Assembly (NCBI RefSeq): GCF_001618865.1
Contig: NZ_CP015136.1
Coordinates: 5,553,001-5,617,000, forward strand
Direction: 5' to 3'
DNA: 64,000 nucleotides
Source: Luteitalea pratensis
GTDB taxonomy: Bacteria > Acidobacteriota > Vicinamibacteria > Vicinamibacterales > Vicinamibacteraceae
The translations under genes and the position numbers were made by a program. The notes under the pieces were generated by a model that did not search any database, was not told where the DNA came from, and saw only the letters and a program-made list of their open reading frames with translations. Below, piece by piece: positions 1 to 9,305 of the stretch (the first letter of the stretch is position 1; the number at the start of each line of letters is the position of its first letter).

Positions 1-2
1 AA

Positions 3-2777
3 CCGCTCGCCGGCATGCAGACTGCCCCGGGCGCGGCGAACGCCTTCGTGGCCACCGTGGCAGCCAACGGCAATGCCCTTGACTTCTCCACATATCTCGG
101 CGGCAGTGAGGCCGACGAGGCGCACGGCATCGGCGTCGCGCCGGACGGCGCGCTGGTCGTCGCCGGCGAGACGCGCTCGACCGACTTCCCGGTGCGCAAT
201 GCCCACCAGCCGGTGGCCCAGGGACTCGACGGCTTCGTGACCCGAATCGGCGGCGACGGCACGCTCGCCTGGTCGACGTACCACGGCGGACAGGCCAGCG
301 ACAGCCTCTTTGCCGTCGCCGTGGACAGCACCGGGGCAGCCGCGGTCGTCGGGACGAGCAACTCGGCGGACTATCCCGTGCAGCAGCCGTCACAAGCGCG
401 GAGCGGCAATTTCGACGCGACGGTGTCGCGCTTCTCGGTCTCGGGGACCCTCATCTTCTCGACTCTGCTCGGCGGCACCGGGCACGAGTCCGCGCACGCG
501 GTGGCCGTCGACGCGGGTGGCGCCATCCACGTCGGCGGCAGCACGACGTCGGCCGACTTCCCCGCCACCAACACGTTCGGACCGGCCGGCACGAGCATGG
601 ATGCGTTCGTCGTCACCTACGCATCGACCGGCCCTCGAGGCGCGTCGTGGCGCATCGGCGGCAGCGGCATCGACCGCGCCCGCGCCATCGCCGTCGATGC
701 GACAGGGCTGTACCTCGCCGGGCAGACGGCGTCGGCCAATTTCCCGGTCGTGCGTCCCGTGCAGGTCGGCGGCGCCGGCAATGGTGATGCCTTCGTGGTG
801 ATGCTACGCGGTGCGTCGATGGTCTACGCCACGTACCTCGGCACGAGCGGCAACGACGACGCGACGGGGCTGGCGGTGGATGGCGTGGGCCGCGTGGTGG
901 TGACGGGCATGGTCCAGGCCATGGGGTCGGTGAATCACGGCCCGACCGATGCCTTCCTCTACCGGCTGTCGAGCGGCGACGAGACCACCGATACCGACAA
1001 CGATCAACTGCCCGACGCGTGGGAGACGCAGTTCAACCTCGACCCGAGGCTGAGCGACGCCAACGGCGACCCGGACGGCGACGGACTCACCAACCTGCAG
1101 GAGTACCAGCAGGGCACGCACCCGCTGGGACGGCACACGCGCTACCTGGCCGAAGGCGCCACCATCGGGCCGTTCGAGACGCGACTGGCACTGTTGAATC
1201 CCAACGCCGCGCCGGCGGCCGTGCTGGTGCGGTTTCTCTGCCAGCGCGCATGCGGCGTGCCTGATATCCCGGGGCAGGACACCATCGTTCGCCGCCTCCT
1301 GACCCTCGCGCCCTTCGCGCGCGGCACGCTGGATGTCTCGACGGTCCTGGGCATGGCCGACGAGGAGTTCGCCACGATTCTCGAGTCTGACCAGCCGGTG
1401 GTCGCCGATCGGACGATGACCTGGGATGGCAGCGCCTACGGCAGTCACGCCGAGACCGCGATGACGGCGCCTGCTTCCAACTGGTACCTGGCCGAAGGCG
1501 CCACCATCAACGGGTTCCGGCTCTTCTACCTGCTCCAGAACCCGAATCCGGTCGAGGCGAATGTCACGATCGAGTACCTGCTGGGGCGAGGGCTCAAGCC
1601 GGTCACGCTCACCTACCGCGTGGCGCCGCAGTCGCGGGCGACCCTCGACGTCTCGACGCAGCACCCGTCGCTGCGCGCCGCCGAGGTGTCCGCGCGCATC
1701 TCCACCGATGCGGGCACGCCGATCCTGGTCGAGCGCGCCATGTACCTCAATGCGGGCGGCCGGCTGTTCGGCGCCGGGCACGCAAGCGCCGGCATCACGA
1801 CGCCGGCGCCGACGTGGTCGTTCGCCGAAGGGGCGACAGGTCCCTATTTCGACACCTTCCTGCTGATCGCGAACCCCTCGAGCGACTCGCTGTCGGTGCG
1901 CGCCACGTTCCTGCTGCCTTCGGGGGCGACCGTGCAGCGGACCTACGAGATCGCGGCCAAGAGCCGCTTCAACATCTGGGTGGATCTGGCGGCGCCGGAA
2001 CTCGAGAACACCGCGGTCTCGACGGTCCTCGAGTCGGTGGACGACCAGCCATTCGTCGCCGAGCGCGCGATGTGGTGGCCGGGCCCGACCGCGTCCAGCT
2101 GGCGCGAGGCGCACAACTCGCCAGGCTCGCTGTCGACGAGTGCCTCGTGGGGATTGGCCGAGGGCATGCTCGGCGGACCGAACGCGACCGACACGTACCT
2201 GCTGATCGCGAACACGTCGCCCGTCGACGGCGTAGCCCGCGTGACGCTGTCGTTCGAGGACGACGGCGCGCGCGTGGCGCGCGATTACCCGGTGGCGGCG
2301 CACAGCCGCGTCAACGTCCCGGTGCGTGACGACTTCCCGCAGGCGATGGGCCGCCGGTTCGGCACGCTCGTCGAGAGCCAGGGGATCCTCCCCGCACAAC
2401 TCGTGGTCGAACGTGCCATGTATTCCGACTCCGGAAAGGAACGCTGGGCGGCTGGCACGAACGCCCTGGGCACGCCACTCGGCGCGGAACGCGTCATCAT
2501 GATCACGCCGCAGGGAATCACCCCGCGCGTGCTTGTCGTGTCGCCAGGTGAACAGGTCACCGTGCGCAATCTCGACACCGCGCCGCACCAGATCTTCTCC
2601 GGGCCTTATCTCGAACGCTCGACCTGTCCGGCCATGAACCAGGTCGGCTATCTCGCGCCCGGAGAATCACGCGCGTCGGGCAATTTCAGCATCGCCGGCA
2701 CGTGCCCGTTCCTGGACGACGTCCGGCCGGGACAACAGTTGAATCGGGAGTTCCAGGGATACGTCATCGTTCGCTGA
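3..2777 (+). CDS. Secreted SBBP beta-propeller / AEGAT-repeat protein with C-terminal cupredoxin-like domain (5' partial)
   Basis: The reading frame is open to the window edge, so the N terminus (signal peptide and early propeller) is missing; the first ATG is at position 15. Numbering from that ATG, residues 1-325 are SBBP-type repeats (recurring FSTYLGG, AVDxxG and TxSxDFP elements). About 325-375 is a calcium-binding thrombospondin type 3-like linker (DTDNDQLPDAWE, DPDGDGLTNLQEYQ). About 375-815 are four repeats of roughly 110 residues starting WYLAEGAT and ending in P-x-VVERAMYxxxG. The last ~95 residues resemble a cupredoxin: an APHQIF histidine and a GTCPF cysteine are present, but the usual second His and Met ligands are not obvious. 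An extracellular adhesive or binding role is inference. The propeller, linker and AEGAT architecture is shared with the minus-strand gene ending at 44016. Confidence 0.85.
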   Translation, partial: PLAGMQTAPGAANAFVATVAANGNALDFSTYLGGSEADEAHGIGVAPDGALVVAGETRSTDFPVRNAHQPVAQGLDGFVTRIGGDGTLAWSTYHGGQASDSLFAVAVDSTGAAAVVGTSNSADYPVQQPSQARSGNFDATVSRFSVSGTLIFSTLLGGTGHESAHAVAVDAGGAIHVGGSTTSADFPATNTFGPAGTSMDAFVVTYASTGPRGASWRIGGSGIDRARAIAVDATGLYLAGQTASANFPVVRPVQVGGAGNGDAFVVMLRGASMVYATYLGTSGNDDATGLAVDGVGRVVVTGMVQAMGSVNHGPTDAFLYRLSSGDETTDTDNDQLPDAWETQFNLDPRLSDANGDPDGDGLTNLQEYQQGTHPLGRHTRYLAEGATIGPFETRLALLNPNAAPAAVLVRFLCQRACGVPDIPGQDTIVRRLLTLAPFARGTLDVSTVLGMADEEFATILESDQPVVADRTMTWDGSAYGSHAETAMTAPASNWYLAEGATINGFRLFYLLQNPNPVEANVTIEYLLGRGLKPVTLTYRVAPQSRATLDVSTQHPSLRAAEVSARISTDAGTPILVERAMYLNAGGRLFGAGHASAGITTPAPTWSFAEGATGPYFDTFLLIANPSSDSLSVRATFLLPSGATVQRTYEIAAKSRFNIWVDLAAPELENTAVSTVLESVDDQPFVAERAMWWPGPTASSWREAHNSPGSLSTSASWGLAEGMLGGPNATDTYLLIANTSPVDGVARVTLSFEDDGARVARDYPVAAHSRVNVPVRDDFPQAMGRRFGTLVESQGILPAQLVVERAMYSDSGKERWAAGTNALGTPLGAERVIMITPQGITPRVLVVSPGEQVTVRNLDTAPHQIFSGPYLERSTCPAMNQVGYLAPGESRASGNFSIAGTCPFLDDVRPGQQLNREFQGYVIVR

Positions 2778-2784
2778 CGGCTGC

Positions 2785-2856
2785 AGTCTCAGGCGTCAAG
2801 TCTCAGGTCTCAGGCGCGCCTTTCGAATCCCGAGACCCGAGTCCCGAATCCCGCCG
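2785..2856. repeat. Degenerate short tandem array
   Basis: Successive GTCTCAG-like and then CCCGAGTCCCGAATCCCG-like units of about 7-9 bp fill the gap after the first gene. The same kind of array recurs in at least eight other gaps in this window. Confidence 0.6.
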
Positions 2857-2891
2857 CTGCGGAGCCATGGCAGGTGCTGTAGCCTGTCGTC

Positions 2892-4136
2892 ATGCGGCAA
2901 GCCATTCCTGACTGTGGCACTCGACGACGCGGTGTGGCGTCATCGCGACAGCGCGGCATCACCGCACTGCTCGGCACGTTGGTGACGGCCGGCGCGTGGC
3001 TCGCCGCGCAGGCACCTCCGGCGCCGCGGGTGCCGACGTTCCGGAAGGTCATCCTCGATGGGGCGTTCCGTGCCGAAGGCATCGCGCTGGCGGACGTGAA
3101 TCGTGACGGCCGCGTCGACGTCATGGCCGGCAATGCGTGGTACGGGGCGCCGCTGCCCGAGGCCGCCACCACCGCGGGCGCGTGGGCGCGACACGAGATC
3201 GCGCCTCTCGAACCGTTCGACGCCCCCACCGGCTTCAGCAATGCGTTCCACACCTTCGCGCTCGACGTCAATGGCGACGGCTGGCCAGATCAGGTGGTGC
3301 TCGGATACCCGGGCGAGCCGGCGTCGTGGCGCGCGAATCCGGGGCCGCGCGGTGGCGTGTGGCGGACGCATCCCGTGTCGTCGTCAACGGGCAACGAGTC
3401 GCCCGCGTTCGCACGACTCGTGCGTGGCCGTGGCCCCGTGCTGGTGATGGGTGTCGACGAGCAACTCGGCTGGCTGGCGCCTGCGGCGTCGCCATTCGTG
3501 CCGTTCACCTTCCACCCGATCAGCGAGCCGAAACATCCGACCGCCCAGCGCTATGCGCACGGACTCGGCGTCGGCGACATCAACGGCGACGGACGCGCCG
3601 ACGTGGTCAGCACGAAGGGATACTGGGTAGCGCCGGAGACACCAGGGGACATGCCGTGGCCCTTCACCGCGGCCGACCTCGGGCCGGACGCCGCGCACAT
3701 GGCCATCTACGACGTGAACGTCGATGGCCTGGCGGATATCGTTGCGAGCGCGGCACACCAGGTAGGCGTGTGGTGGTTCGAGCAGAAGCAGGCAAGCGGC
3801 ACGCGGACCTTCGTCAGTCACGAGATCGACGCGTCCTTCTCGCAATCGCACGCCCTCGACGTGGGCGACATCGACAACGACGGCATCGCCGACGTGGTCA
3901 CCGGCAAGCGACGATGGGCGCACGGCCCGACCGGCGATCCACAACCCAATGCACCCGGCGTCCTCTACTGGTACCAGCCACGCCGATCCGGGACAACGGT
4001 GAGCTGGACCAAGCACCTGATCGACGACACGTCCGGCGTCGGCAACCAGGTCGTCCTCGGCGACGTCGACGGCGACGGCCGGCTCGACGTGGCGAGCGCA
4101 AACAAGCACGGCGTATTCGTGTTTCTTCAGCGATGA
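2892..4136 (+). CDS. Secreted FG-GAP/VCBS repeat protein
   Basis: A 414-residue protein with a basic N terminus and a hydrophobic stretch (ITALLGTLVTAGAWLAAQA) that looks like a signal peptide. It has at least five FG-GAP/VCBS-type repeats carrying Asp-rich calcium loops: DVNRDGRVDVMAGN, DVNGDGWPDQVVLG, DINGDGRADVVSTK, DIDNDGIADVVTGK and DVDGDGRLDVASAN. These fold as integrin-like beta-propeller blades. No catalytic domain is visible. It overlaps the convergent kynureninase-like gene by 10 bp at the 3' end. Extracellular location is inferred; substrate or partner is unknown. Confidence 0.8.
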   Translation: MRQAIPDCGTRRRGVASSRQRGITALLGTLVTAGAWLAAQAPPAPRVPTFRKVILDGAFRAEGIALADVNRDGRVDVMAGNAWYGAPLPEAATTAGAWARHEIAPLEPFDAPTGFSNAFHTFALDVNGDGWPDQVVLGYPGEPASWRANPGPRGGVWRTHPVSSSTGNESPAFARLVRGRGPVLVMGVDEQLGWLAPAASPFVPFTFHPISEPKHPTAQRYAHGLGVGDINGDGRADVVSTKGYWVAPETPGDMPWPFTAADLGPDAAHMAIYDVNVDGLADIVASAAHQVGVWWFEQKQASGTRTFVSHEIDASFSQSHALDVGDIDNDGIADVVTGKRRWAHGPTGDPQPNAPGVLYWYQPRRSGTTVSWTKHLIDDTSGVGNQVVLGDVDGDGRLDVASANKHGVFVFLQR

Positions 4137-5281
4137 TTCGCCGTCACCTCATCCATGACGGCGAGCGCGTGGTCGATCTCCTCGTCGGTCGTGTAGAAGT
4201 GCGGCGCCATGCGGATACCGGCGTTCGGACGGTGGTCGATGATCACGTCGCGGGCGATGAGATCGGCGGCCACGCGCGCGCTGTCGGGCACGTCGATGGT
4301 CACCGTGCCGCCCCGCCGGGCATCCTCATCGGGAGTGCGCAGCCGCCAGCCGCGCGCGCGCGCATGCTCCAGGATGCGGCGTGTCTGCCGCAATGACTTG
4401 TCGCGAATCGCCCCGACGCCAATCGCGTTGACGATCCGGTAGCCCGCCTGCGCAATCGTCCAGGCTGCGACGTTGGGCGTCCCGGAAGCGAACCGCTCCC
4501 CGCCATCGGCGTACACGATCGCTCCGGTCTCGAAGTCGAACGGCCGCGCGTGGGCGGCCCAGCCCGTTGCCGCCGGCGCCAGCGTCGCGGCCACATCCGG
4601 CCGCACGTACAGGTATCCCGCACCCGGCCCGCCGCACAGCCACTTCACCGATCCGCCGACGGCGAACTCGACGCCGAGCGCGGTGAGATTCAGCGGGATG
4701 GTGCCGGTGGCCTGGTAGACATCGAGCACCACGGGGGCACCGACTGCCCGCGCGCGCTCGAGGATCGGCGCCACGTCCGTGATCGAGGAACTTCGGAACA
4801 GCACCAGCGAGCAGCAGACGAGCGCGGTCCGATCGTCGATCAAGGGCCGCCACGCCTCGGCTGGTTGCGTGAGCCCGTCCGGAGACTCGACGTACACCAC
4901 GTCGGCGCCATGACGGCGCCAGCCTTCGAACACGTAATGGTTCGTCGGGAAGTCGAGGCGGGGCGTGACGATGCGTCGCCGGGGCCCGGTGAAGTCGAGG
5001 CCGGACACGATGACCGACTGGGCAACCGACACGTTCTGCACCATCGTGACCGAGCCAGCTGGCACGCCGAGCAGGGGCGCCAGCATGTCGCCGGTCTCGC
5101 GACTTGTCTGCCACCAGCCTTCCGACCACGCGCGTACGCCACGCGTGTCCCACGCGTCGAGGAAGCGGGTGGCCTGCGTGCGCGCCTCGCGCGGCATGGC
5201 GCCGAGCGAATGACTCACGAGATACGTGCAGGTCTCGAGGATGGGGAACTCGGCGCGCCAGGGGAGCAACGCGTCGGTCAT
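4127..5281 (-). CDS. Kynureninase-like class V aminotransferase-fold PLP enzyme
   Basis: 384 residues of fold-type I PLP enzyme. The N terminus has the kynureninase-like pattern YLVSHSLGAMPREA followed by TRGVRAW. A DVYQATGTIP segment carries the PLP-ring Asp, and SVKWLCGGPGAGY carries the probable Schiff-base lysine, K213. The C-terminal small domain ends GIRMAPHFYTTDEEID, typical of the family. Kynureninases cleave kynurenine to anthranilate and alanine, but relatives include other class V enzymes and no tryptophan-catabolism neighbour is present, so substrate is uncertain. The ATG at 5281 overlaps the stop of a short upstream ORF of doubtful reality. Confidence 0.75.
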   Translation of the reverse strand: MTDALLPWRAEFPILETCTYLVSHSLGAMPREARTQATRFLDAWDTRGVRAWSEGWWQTSRETGDMLAPLLGVPAGSVTMVQNVSVAQSVIVSGLDFTGPRRRIVTPRLDFPTNHYVFEGWRRHGADVVYVESPDGLTQPAEAWRPLIDDRTALVCCSLVLFRSSSITDVAPILERARAVGAPVVLDVYQATGTIPLNLTALGVEFAVGGSVKWLCGGPGAGYLYVRPDVAATLAPAATGWAAHARPFDFETGAIVYADGGERFASGTPNVAAWTIAQAGYRIVNAIGVGAIRDKSLRQTRRILEHARARGWRLRTPDEDARRGGTVTIDVPDSARVAADLIARDVIIDHRPNAGIRMAPHFYTTDEEIDHALAVMDEVTANHR

Positions 5282-5555
5282 CCGCCACCGCCAGGGCCAT
5301 GGGGGTCGGGTCGGGCGCTCTCGAGCGACGGCGGCCGATCCTGCGTGTAGGTGGTGATGTCGTGGATGCGAGGCACGGCCGGGTCAGCATCCGCCGCGAC
5401 TGCGGCGAGGTCAAGCACGTAACGCGACGGTGAGCCCTCGGCCGCCAGCGTTCTCCTGGGCCACCTCAGGCGTTTACACTCTAGAGCTTCAGTCGACCGC
5501 CATACGTCTTGCACGTGCTCGGGCAAGACGCGACCGGTCCATACGTCCCGTGCAA

Positions 5556-8500
5556 ATGTCGCGCCCCCGTACTTGCGTGCTGGCCTCGTGCCTGTTGATC
5601 GCCACCAGCGTGGCGGCGTTCGCCCAGTCGACGGCTCGCCTGATCGTCGATCAGTGGCGCGTCGAGGACGGGTTGCCGCAGAACACCATCACCAGTCTCG
5701 CGCAGGACGAGCGCGGGTACCTTTGGATAGCCACCCGCAAGGGCCTTGCCCGCTTCGACGGAGCGCAGTTCACGCCCGTGACGCGCGTCGGCACCATGGA
5801 CCTGGGGAACCTGCGGCTGACCGCGGTCCTGCCAGATGGCGACGGCGTCCTGTGGGTCAGCACCTACGGATCCGGCGTGCTTCGGGTCGCGGGCGGCGTC
5901 GTCACGCGATACGGCGAGGCCGAAGGCGTGCCGGACGACATCGTCTGGGACCTGTACCGGGATCGCCAGCGGCGCGTGTGGCTGGCGTCCTCGAGCGGTG
6001 CTCGCGTCTTCGACGGACGGCGCTGGCAGGCGCCTCCCTTGCCTGCCGACCTGGCCGGCGATGGCGTGAATGCCGTGTTCCAGGCACGGAGCGGCACGAT
6101 GTGGTTCGCCACCTCGCACCATGGCGCGGTCAGCGTGGACGGCACGGTCGTCGGACGCTACTCGATCGAGGCCGGGCTGCCGAGCCCCATCGCGACATCA
6201 GTGGCCGAGACGCCGGACGGCGCGATCTGGGTGACCGGCGCGCGCGGCGTGAGCCGCATCGACAACGGGGTCGTCACCACGTTCGGGCCAGACGACGGCT
6301 TGCCCGTCGAACGGGTCCTGCAGGTGCTCGTCGATCGGCGCGGCGTCGTGTGGATGGCCACCCATGGCGGCGGGCTGGTGCGCTACGACGGCGCGCAGTT
6401 CACGGCGTTCCGGCGCAGTGACGGCCTGAGTTCCGATTACCTGATCTCGCTCGCGGAAGACCGGGACGGCGCGCTCTGGGTGGGCACGCTGGCCGGGGGC
6501 CTGAACCGGCTGGCCCCCGCGGCCCGCGAGTTGCTCGACGTGCGCTCGGGGCTGCCACCGTTCCCGGTCACCACTGTTTCGCAGGTGGCCACGACCCTCG
6601 ACTGGTGGATCGGCACCTACGGCGGGGGGCTCGTCAGCCTGCGTGGCGGCAAACTGCGCACCCTTACGACCCGTGACGGCCTGCCAAGCAACGCCATCAC
6701 CTCGGTGGCCTGTGACCTGGACGGCAGCGTCTGGGTCGGGACGAACGGCGGTGGCGCCTTCCGCCTGCAGGAGGGCCACGTCGTCGAGCACCTTGGCCCG
6801 GAGGTAGTGGGCGCGACGTTGCGGACCATCGAGGTGTCCAACGAGGCCGTCTGGTTCGGCGGCAACGGCGTGGTCCGCTACCAGAAGGGCGTGATCCGCC
6901 GATTCGGCAAGTCCGACGGCCTGCGCAGCAACGAAGTCCGCGCCATCTACGCCCTGGCCGATCGGACATGGGTCGGTACTTACAGCGGTGGGCTGCAAAG
7001 CATCGAGCGGAATGGCCGGATCGTCAGCTGGGGCGAACGTGAAGGCCTCACCAACCCGTTCGTGACGTCGCTGCAGCACGACCGCACGGGCACGCTATGG
7101 ATCGGCACGTACGGCGGTGGCCTGTTTCGCCTGCAACACGGCAAGATGTCCTCGATCACGACCAGGGACGGGCTGCCCGACGACGTGGTCTTCGACGTGC
7201 TGGAAGACGATGCCGGCCGCTTGTGGCTGACGGGCACGCAGGGCCTCGCCGTGGTCCGCATTGCCGACGTGCATGCCCGGATGGACGGCCGCGGCGGCGT
7301 CCTGTCGGTGGCGCAATACGGGCGTGCGGAGGGCGTGCCCGGTACCGATGGCACAGACGGCAACCAGCCCCTCAGCTGGCTGGCCAAAGACGGCCGCCTC
7401 TGGTTCGCGACGGTCGACGGTGTGGTCATCTTCGATCCGACGGAGGTCGCCGATACGCCGGCCGCGCCGGCGGTGAGCATCGACACGGTGCAGGTGAACA
7501 AGGCGCGCGTGGAACTGTCCGCCCTGGTCAGCCCGCTCCCGGCACGCAGCATCGACATCGCGTACAGCGCGCCGCGCCTGATGGGGGGCCGCGCCGTCCA
7601 GTACGAGTACCGCCTCGTCGGCCTGGACGACGCATGGGTCGATGCCGGGGCGGCCCGCACCGCGTCGTTCACGAACCTGTCACCGGGTGGTTACCACTTC
7701 GAGGTCCGCGCGCGGGCCCATCGAGGAGCGCCACCAGGGACGGCGCGCACGCTCAGCTTCCAGGTGCCGGCCCGCTTCTACCAGACCGGATGGTTCCTGG
7801 GGCTCGCCCTCACGGCGATGACCCTGGTCATCGTCGGCCTCGTGCGGTTGCGGATCGGGCACTTGCGGCGGCACCAGCAGGACCTGCAGCGCCTCGTCGA
7901 GGAACGCACGGCCGCCCTGCGGCACGAGATGCAGGAGCGGGAACGGGCCGAACGTGAGCGGCGGGCGCTCGACGATCGAATCCAGCAGGCGCAGCGCCTC
8001 GAAAGCCTCGGCGTGCTGGCCGGCGGCGTGGCGCACGACTTCAACAATCTGCTCGTCGGCGTCCTCGGCGAGGCCAGCCTTGCCCTCGCCGATCTGCCGG
8101 CGGGCTCGTCGGGGCGCAAGCACGTCGAACGCATCGAGCGCGCGGCGTTGCGGGCCAGCGAACTCACGTCGCAGATGCTCGCCTACTCGGGACGAGGCCG
8201 GTTCATCGTGGTGCCGGTGGCGCTCGAGGAACTCGTCGAAGAGGTGCGTGAGCTACTCGGGTCGATCATCCCGGCGACCGTCACCGTCAGCCACGATTTT
8301 CCGCGATGGCTGCCGATGATCGCGGGCGATCCTTCGCAGTTGCGGCAGGTCGTGATGAACCTGCTCACCAACGCCGCCGAAGCGACTGGCCGGGACGGGG
8401 GGCAGATCCGCATCTCGGCCGGCACGCGGACGTTGCGCCCCGGCGAGGCCGCGACAACGCATCAGCCGGGAGTGCTCGGCCTGGCACCAGGCGATTACGT

Positions 8501-9215
8501 GTGGCTCGAGGTGCGCGACTCCGGCGCCGGCATGGATGCCGAGACCCTCGACCGCATCTTCGATCCGTTCTTCACCACCAAGCCCGCGGGACGCGGCCTG
8601 GGGTTGGCCGCAGTGCAGGGCATCGTACGAAGCCACGCTGGGCGGATCCTGGTTACGAGCGAGCCAGCGGTCGGGACCACGTTCACGCTGCTGTTCCCCT
8701 GCATGCGTAACGCGTCCGACGCTCCGCCGAGGCGGACCGAGCGGGGACGCGAGAGGCTCGCGAAGCCAGTGGTCGCCACGAGCGTCGAGGCGACGCATGG
8801 CACCGGAGTCGCTGGCGCGGTGGTCGCGCCACACGTACTGGTCGTCGACGACGAGCGACTCGTGCGCGACGTCGCGCGCGTGGCTCTGCGCCGAACCGGA
8901 CACGTCGTGACCGAGGTCCCCACCGGCGAGGAAGCCGTGGCGACGTTCAGCGAGCGTCCCGGAGCGTTCGACGTGGTGGTCCTGGACCTGACGCTTCCGG
9001 GCATCCAGGGACGCGCCGTCCTCCAGGCCATGCGCGAGGAGCGACCGCATCTGCCGATCGTCCTCACCAGCGGCTACACCGCCGAAGAGGCAGGGGATCT
9101 CACGGCTTCTCCCAGCACGGTGTTCCTGCAGAAGCCGTGGCGCCCCGAGCAGCTGGTGCATTGCGTCCGCGAGTTGATGGCGGACGCGGCGGCGCGCCCG
9201 GTCGAGCCGGCCTGA
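5556..9215 (+). CDS. Hybrid two-component sensor kinase: reg_prop propeller, Y_Y_Y, TM, HisKA, HATPase and receiver
   Basis: The frame opens at 5430, but the ATG at 5556 gives a clean signal peptide (MSRPRTCVLASCLLIATSVAAFAQ), so 1219 residues are assigned. About 14 reg_prop blades follow (motif GLPxNxITSLxxDxxGxLWIGT). Then come a Y_Y_Y domain (YEYRLVGLDDAWVDAG) and one membrane helix (WFLGLALTAMTLVIVGLV). The histidine-kinase H-box is GGVAHDFNNLL with H827. The N-box (MNLLTNAAEA) and G-boxes (DSGAGMD, GRGLGLAAVQG) are intact. A C-terminal receiver (about 1093-1210) has the DD pair and phosphoacceptor D1144 in VVVLDLTLPG. Such proteins sense periplasmic polymers or their breakdown products. 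The output is probably intramolecular or to an unlinked regulator; there is no DNA-binding domain. Confidence 0.9.
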   Translation: MSRPRTCVLASCLLIATSVAAFAQSTARLIVDQWRVEDGLPQNTITSLAQDERGYLWIATRKGLARFDGAQFTPVTRVGTMDLGNLRLTAVLPDGDGVLWVSTYGSGVLRVAGGVVTRYGEAEGVPDDIVWDLYRDRQRRVWLASSSGARVFDGRRWQAPPLPADLAGDGVNAVFQARSGTMWFATSHHGAVSVDGTVVGRYSIEAGLPSPIATSVAETPDGAIWVTGARGVSRIDNGVVTTFGPDDGLPVERVLQVLVDRRGVVWMATHGGGLVRYDGAQFTAFRRSDGLSSDYLISLAEDRDGALWVGTLAGGLNRLAPAARELLDVRSGLPPFPVTTVSQVATTLDWWIGTYGGGLVSLRGGKLRTLTTRDGLPSNAITSVACDLDGSVWVGTNGGGAFRLQEGHVVEHLGPEVVGATLRTIEVSNEAVWFGGNGVVRYQKGVIRRFGKSDGLRSNEVRAIYALADRTWVGTYSGGLQSIERNGRIVSWGEREGLTNPFVTSLQHDRTGTLWIGTYGGGLFRLQHGKMSSITTRDGLPDDVVFDVLEDDAGRLWLTGTQGLAVVRIADVHARMDGRGGVLSVAQYGRAEGVPGTDGTDGNQPLSWLAKDGRLWFATVDGVVIFDPTEVADTPAAPAVSIDTVQVNKARVELSALVSPLPARSIDIAYSAPRLMGGRAVQYEYRLVGLDDAWVDAGAARTASFTNLSPGGYHFEVRARAHRGAPPGTARTLSFQVPARFYQTGWFLGLALTAMTLVIVGLVRLRIGHLRRHQQDLQRLVEERTAALRHEMQERERAERERRALDDRIQQAQRLESLGVLAGGVAHDFNNLLVGVLGEASLALADLPAGSSGRKHVERIERAALRASELTSQMLAYSGRGRFIVVPVALEELVEEVRELLGSIIPATVTVSHDFPRWLPMIAGDPSQLRQVVMNLLTNAAEATGRDGGQIRISAGTRTLRPGEAATTHQPGVLGLAPGDYVWLEVRDSGAGMDAETLDRIFDPFFTTKPAGRGLGLAAVQGIVRSHAGRILVTSEPAVGTTFTLLFPCMRNASDAPPRRTERGRERLAKPVVATSVEATHGTGVAGAVVAPHVLVVDDERLVRDVARVALRRTGHVVTEVPTGEEAVATFSERPGAFDVVVLDLTLPGIQGRAVLQAMREERPHLPIVLTSGYTAEEAGDLTASPSTVFLQKPWRPEQLVHCVRELMADAAARPVEPA

Positions 9216-9305
9216 CCTGCATGCTACGATGACGAGGTGTCCGCTGGGGGTCCGGCTTGGCTGGATTCCTGCCGATGGCCCAGGGCCCCTGGCCCCTTCC
9301 CGCGC

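Noticed and set aside
5278-5526. 82-codon minus-strand ORF with a 4-bp overlap to the kynureninase-like gene
   Set aside because: The overlap suggests coupling, but the product (ending GPGGGG) has no recognisable domain and its first half lies in the region antisense to the sensor-kinase start. It is not called as a gene.
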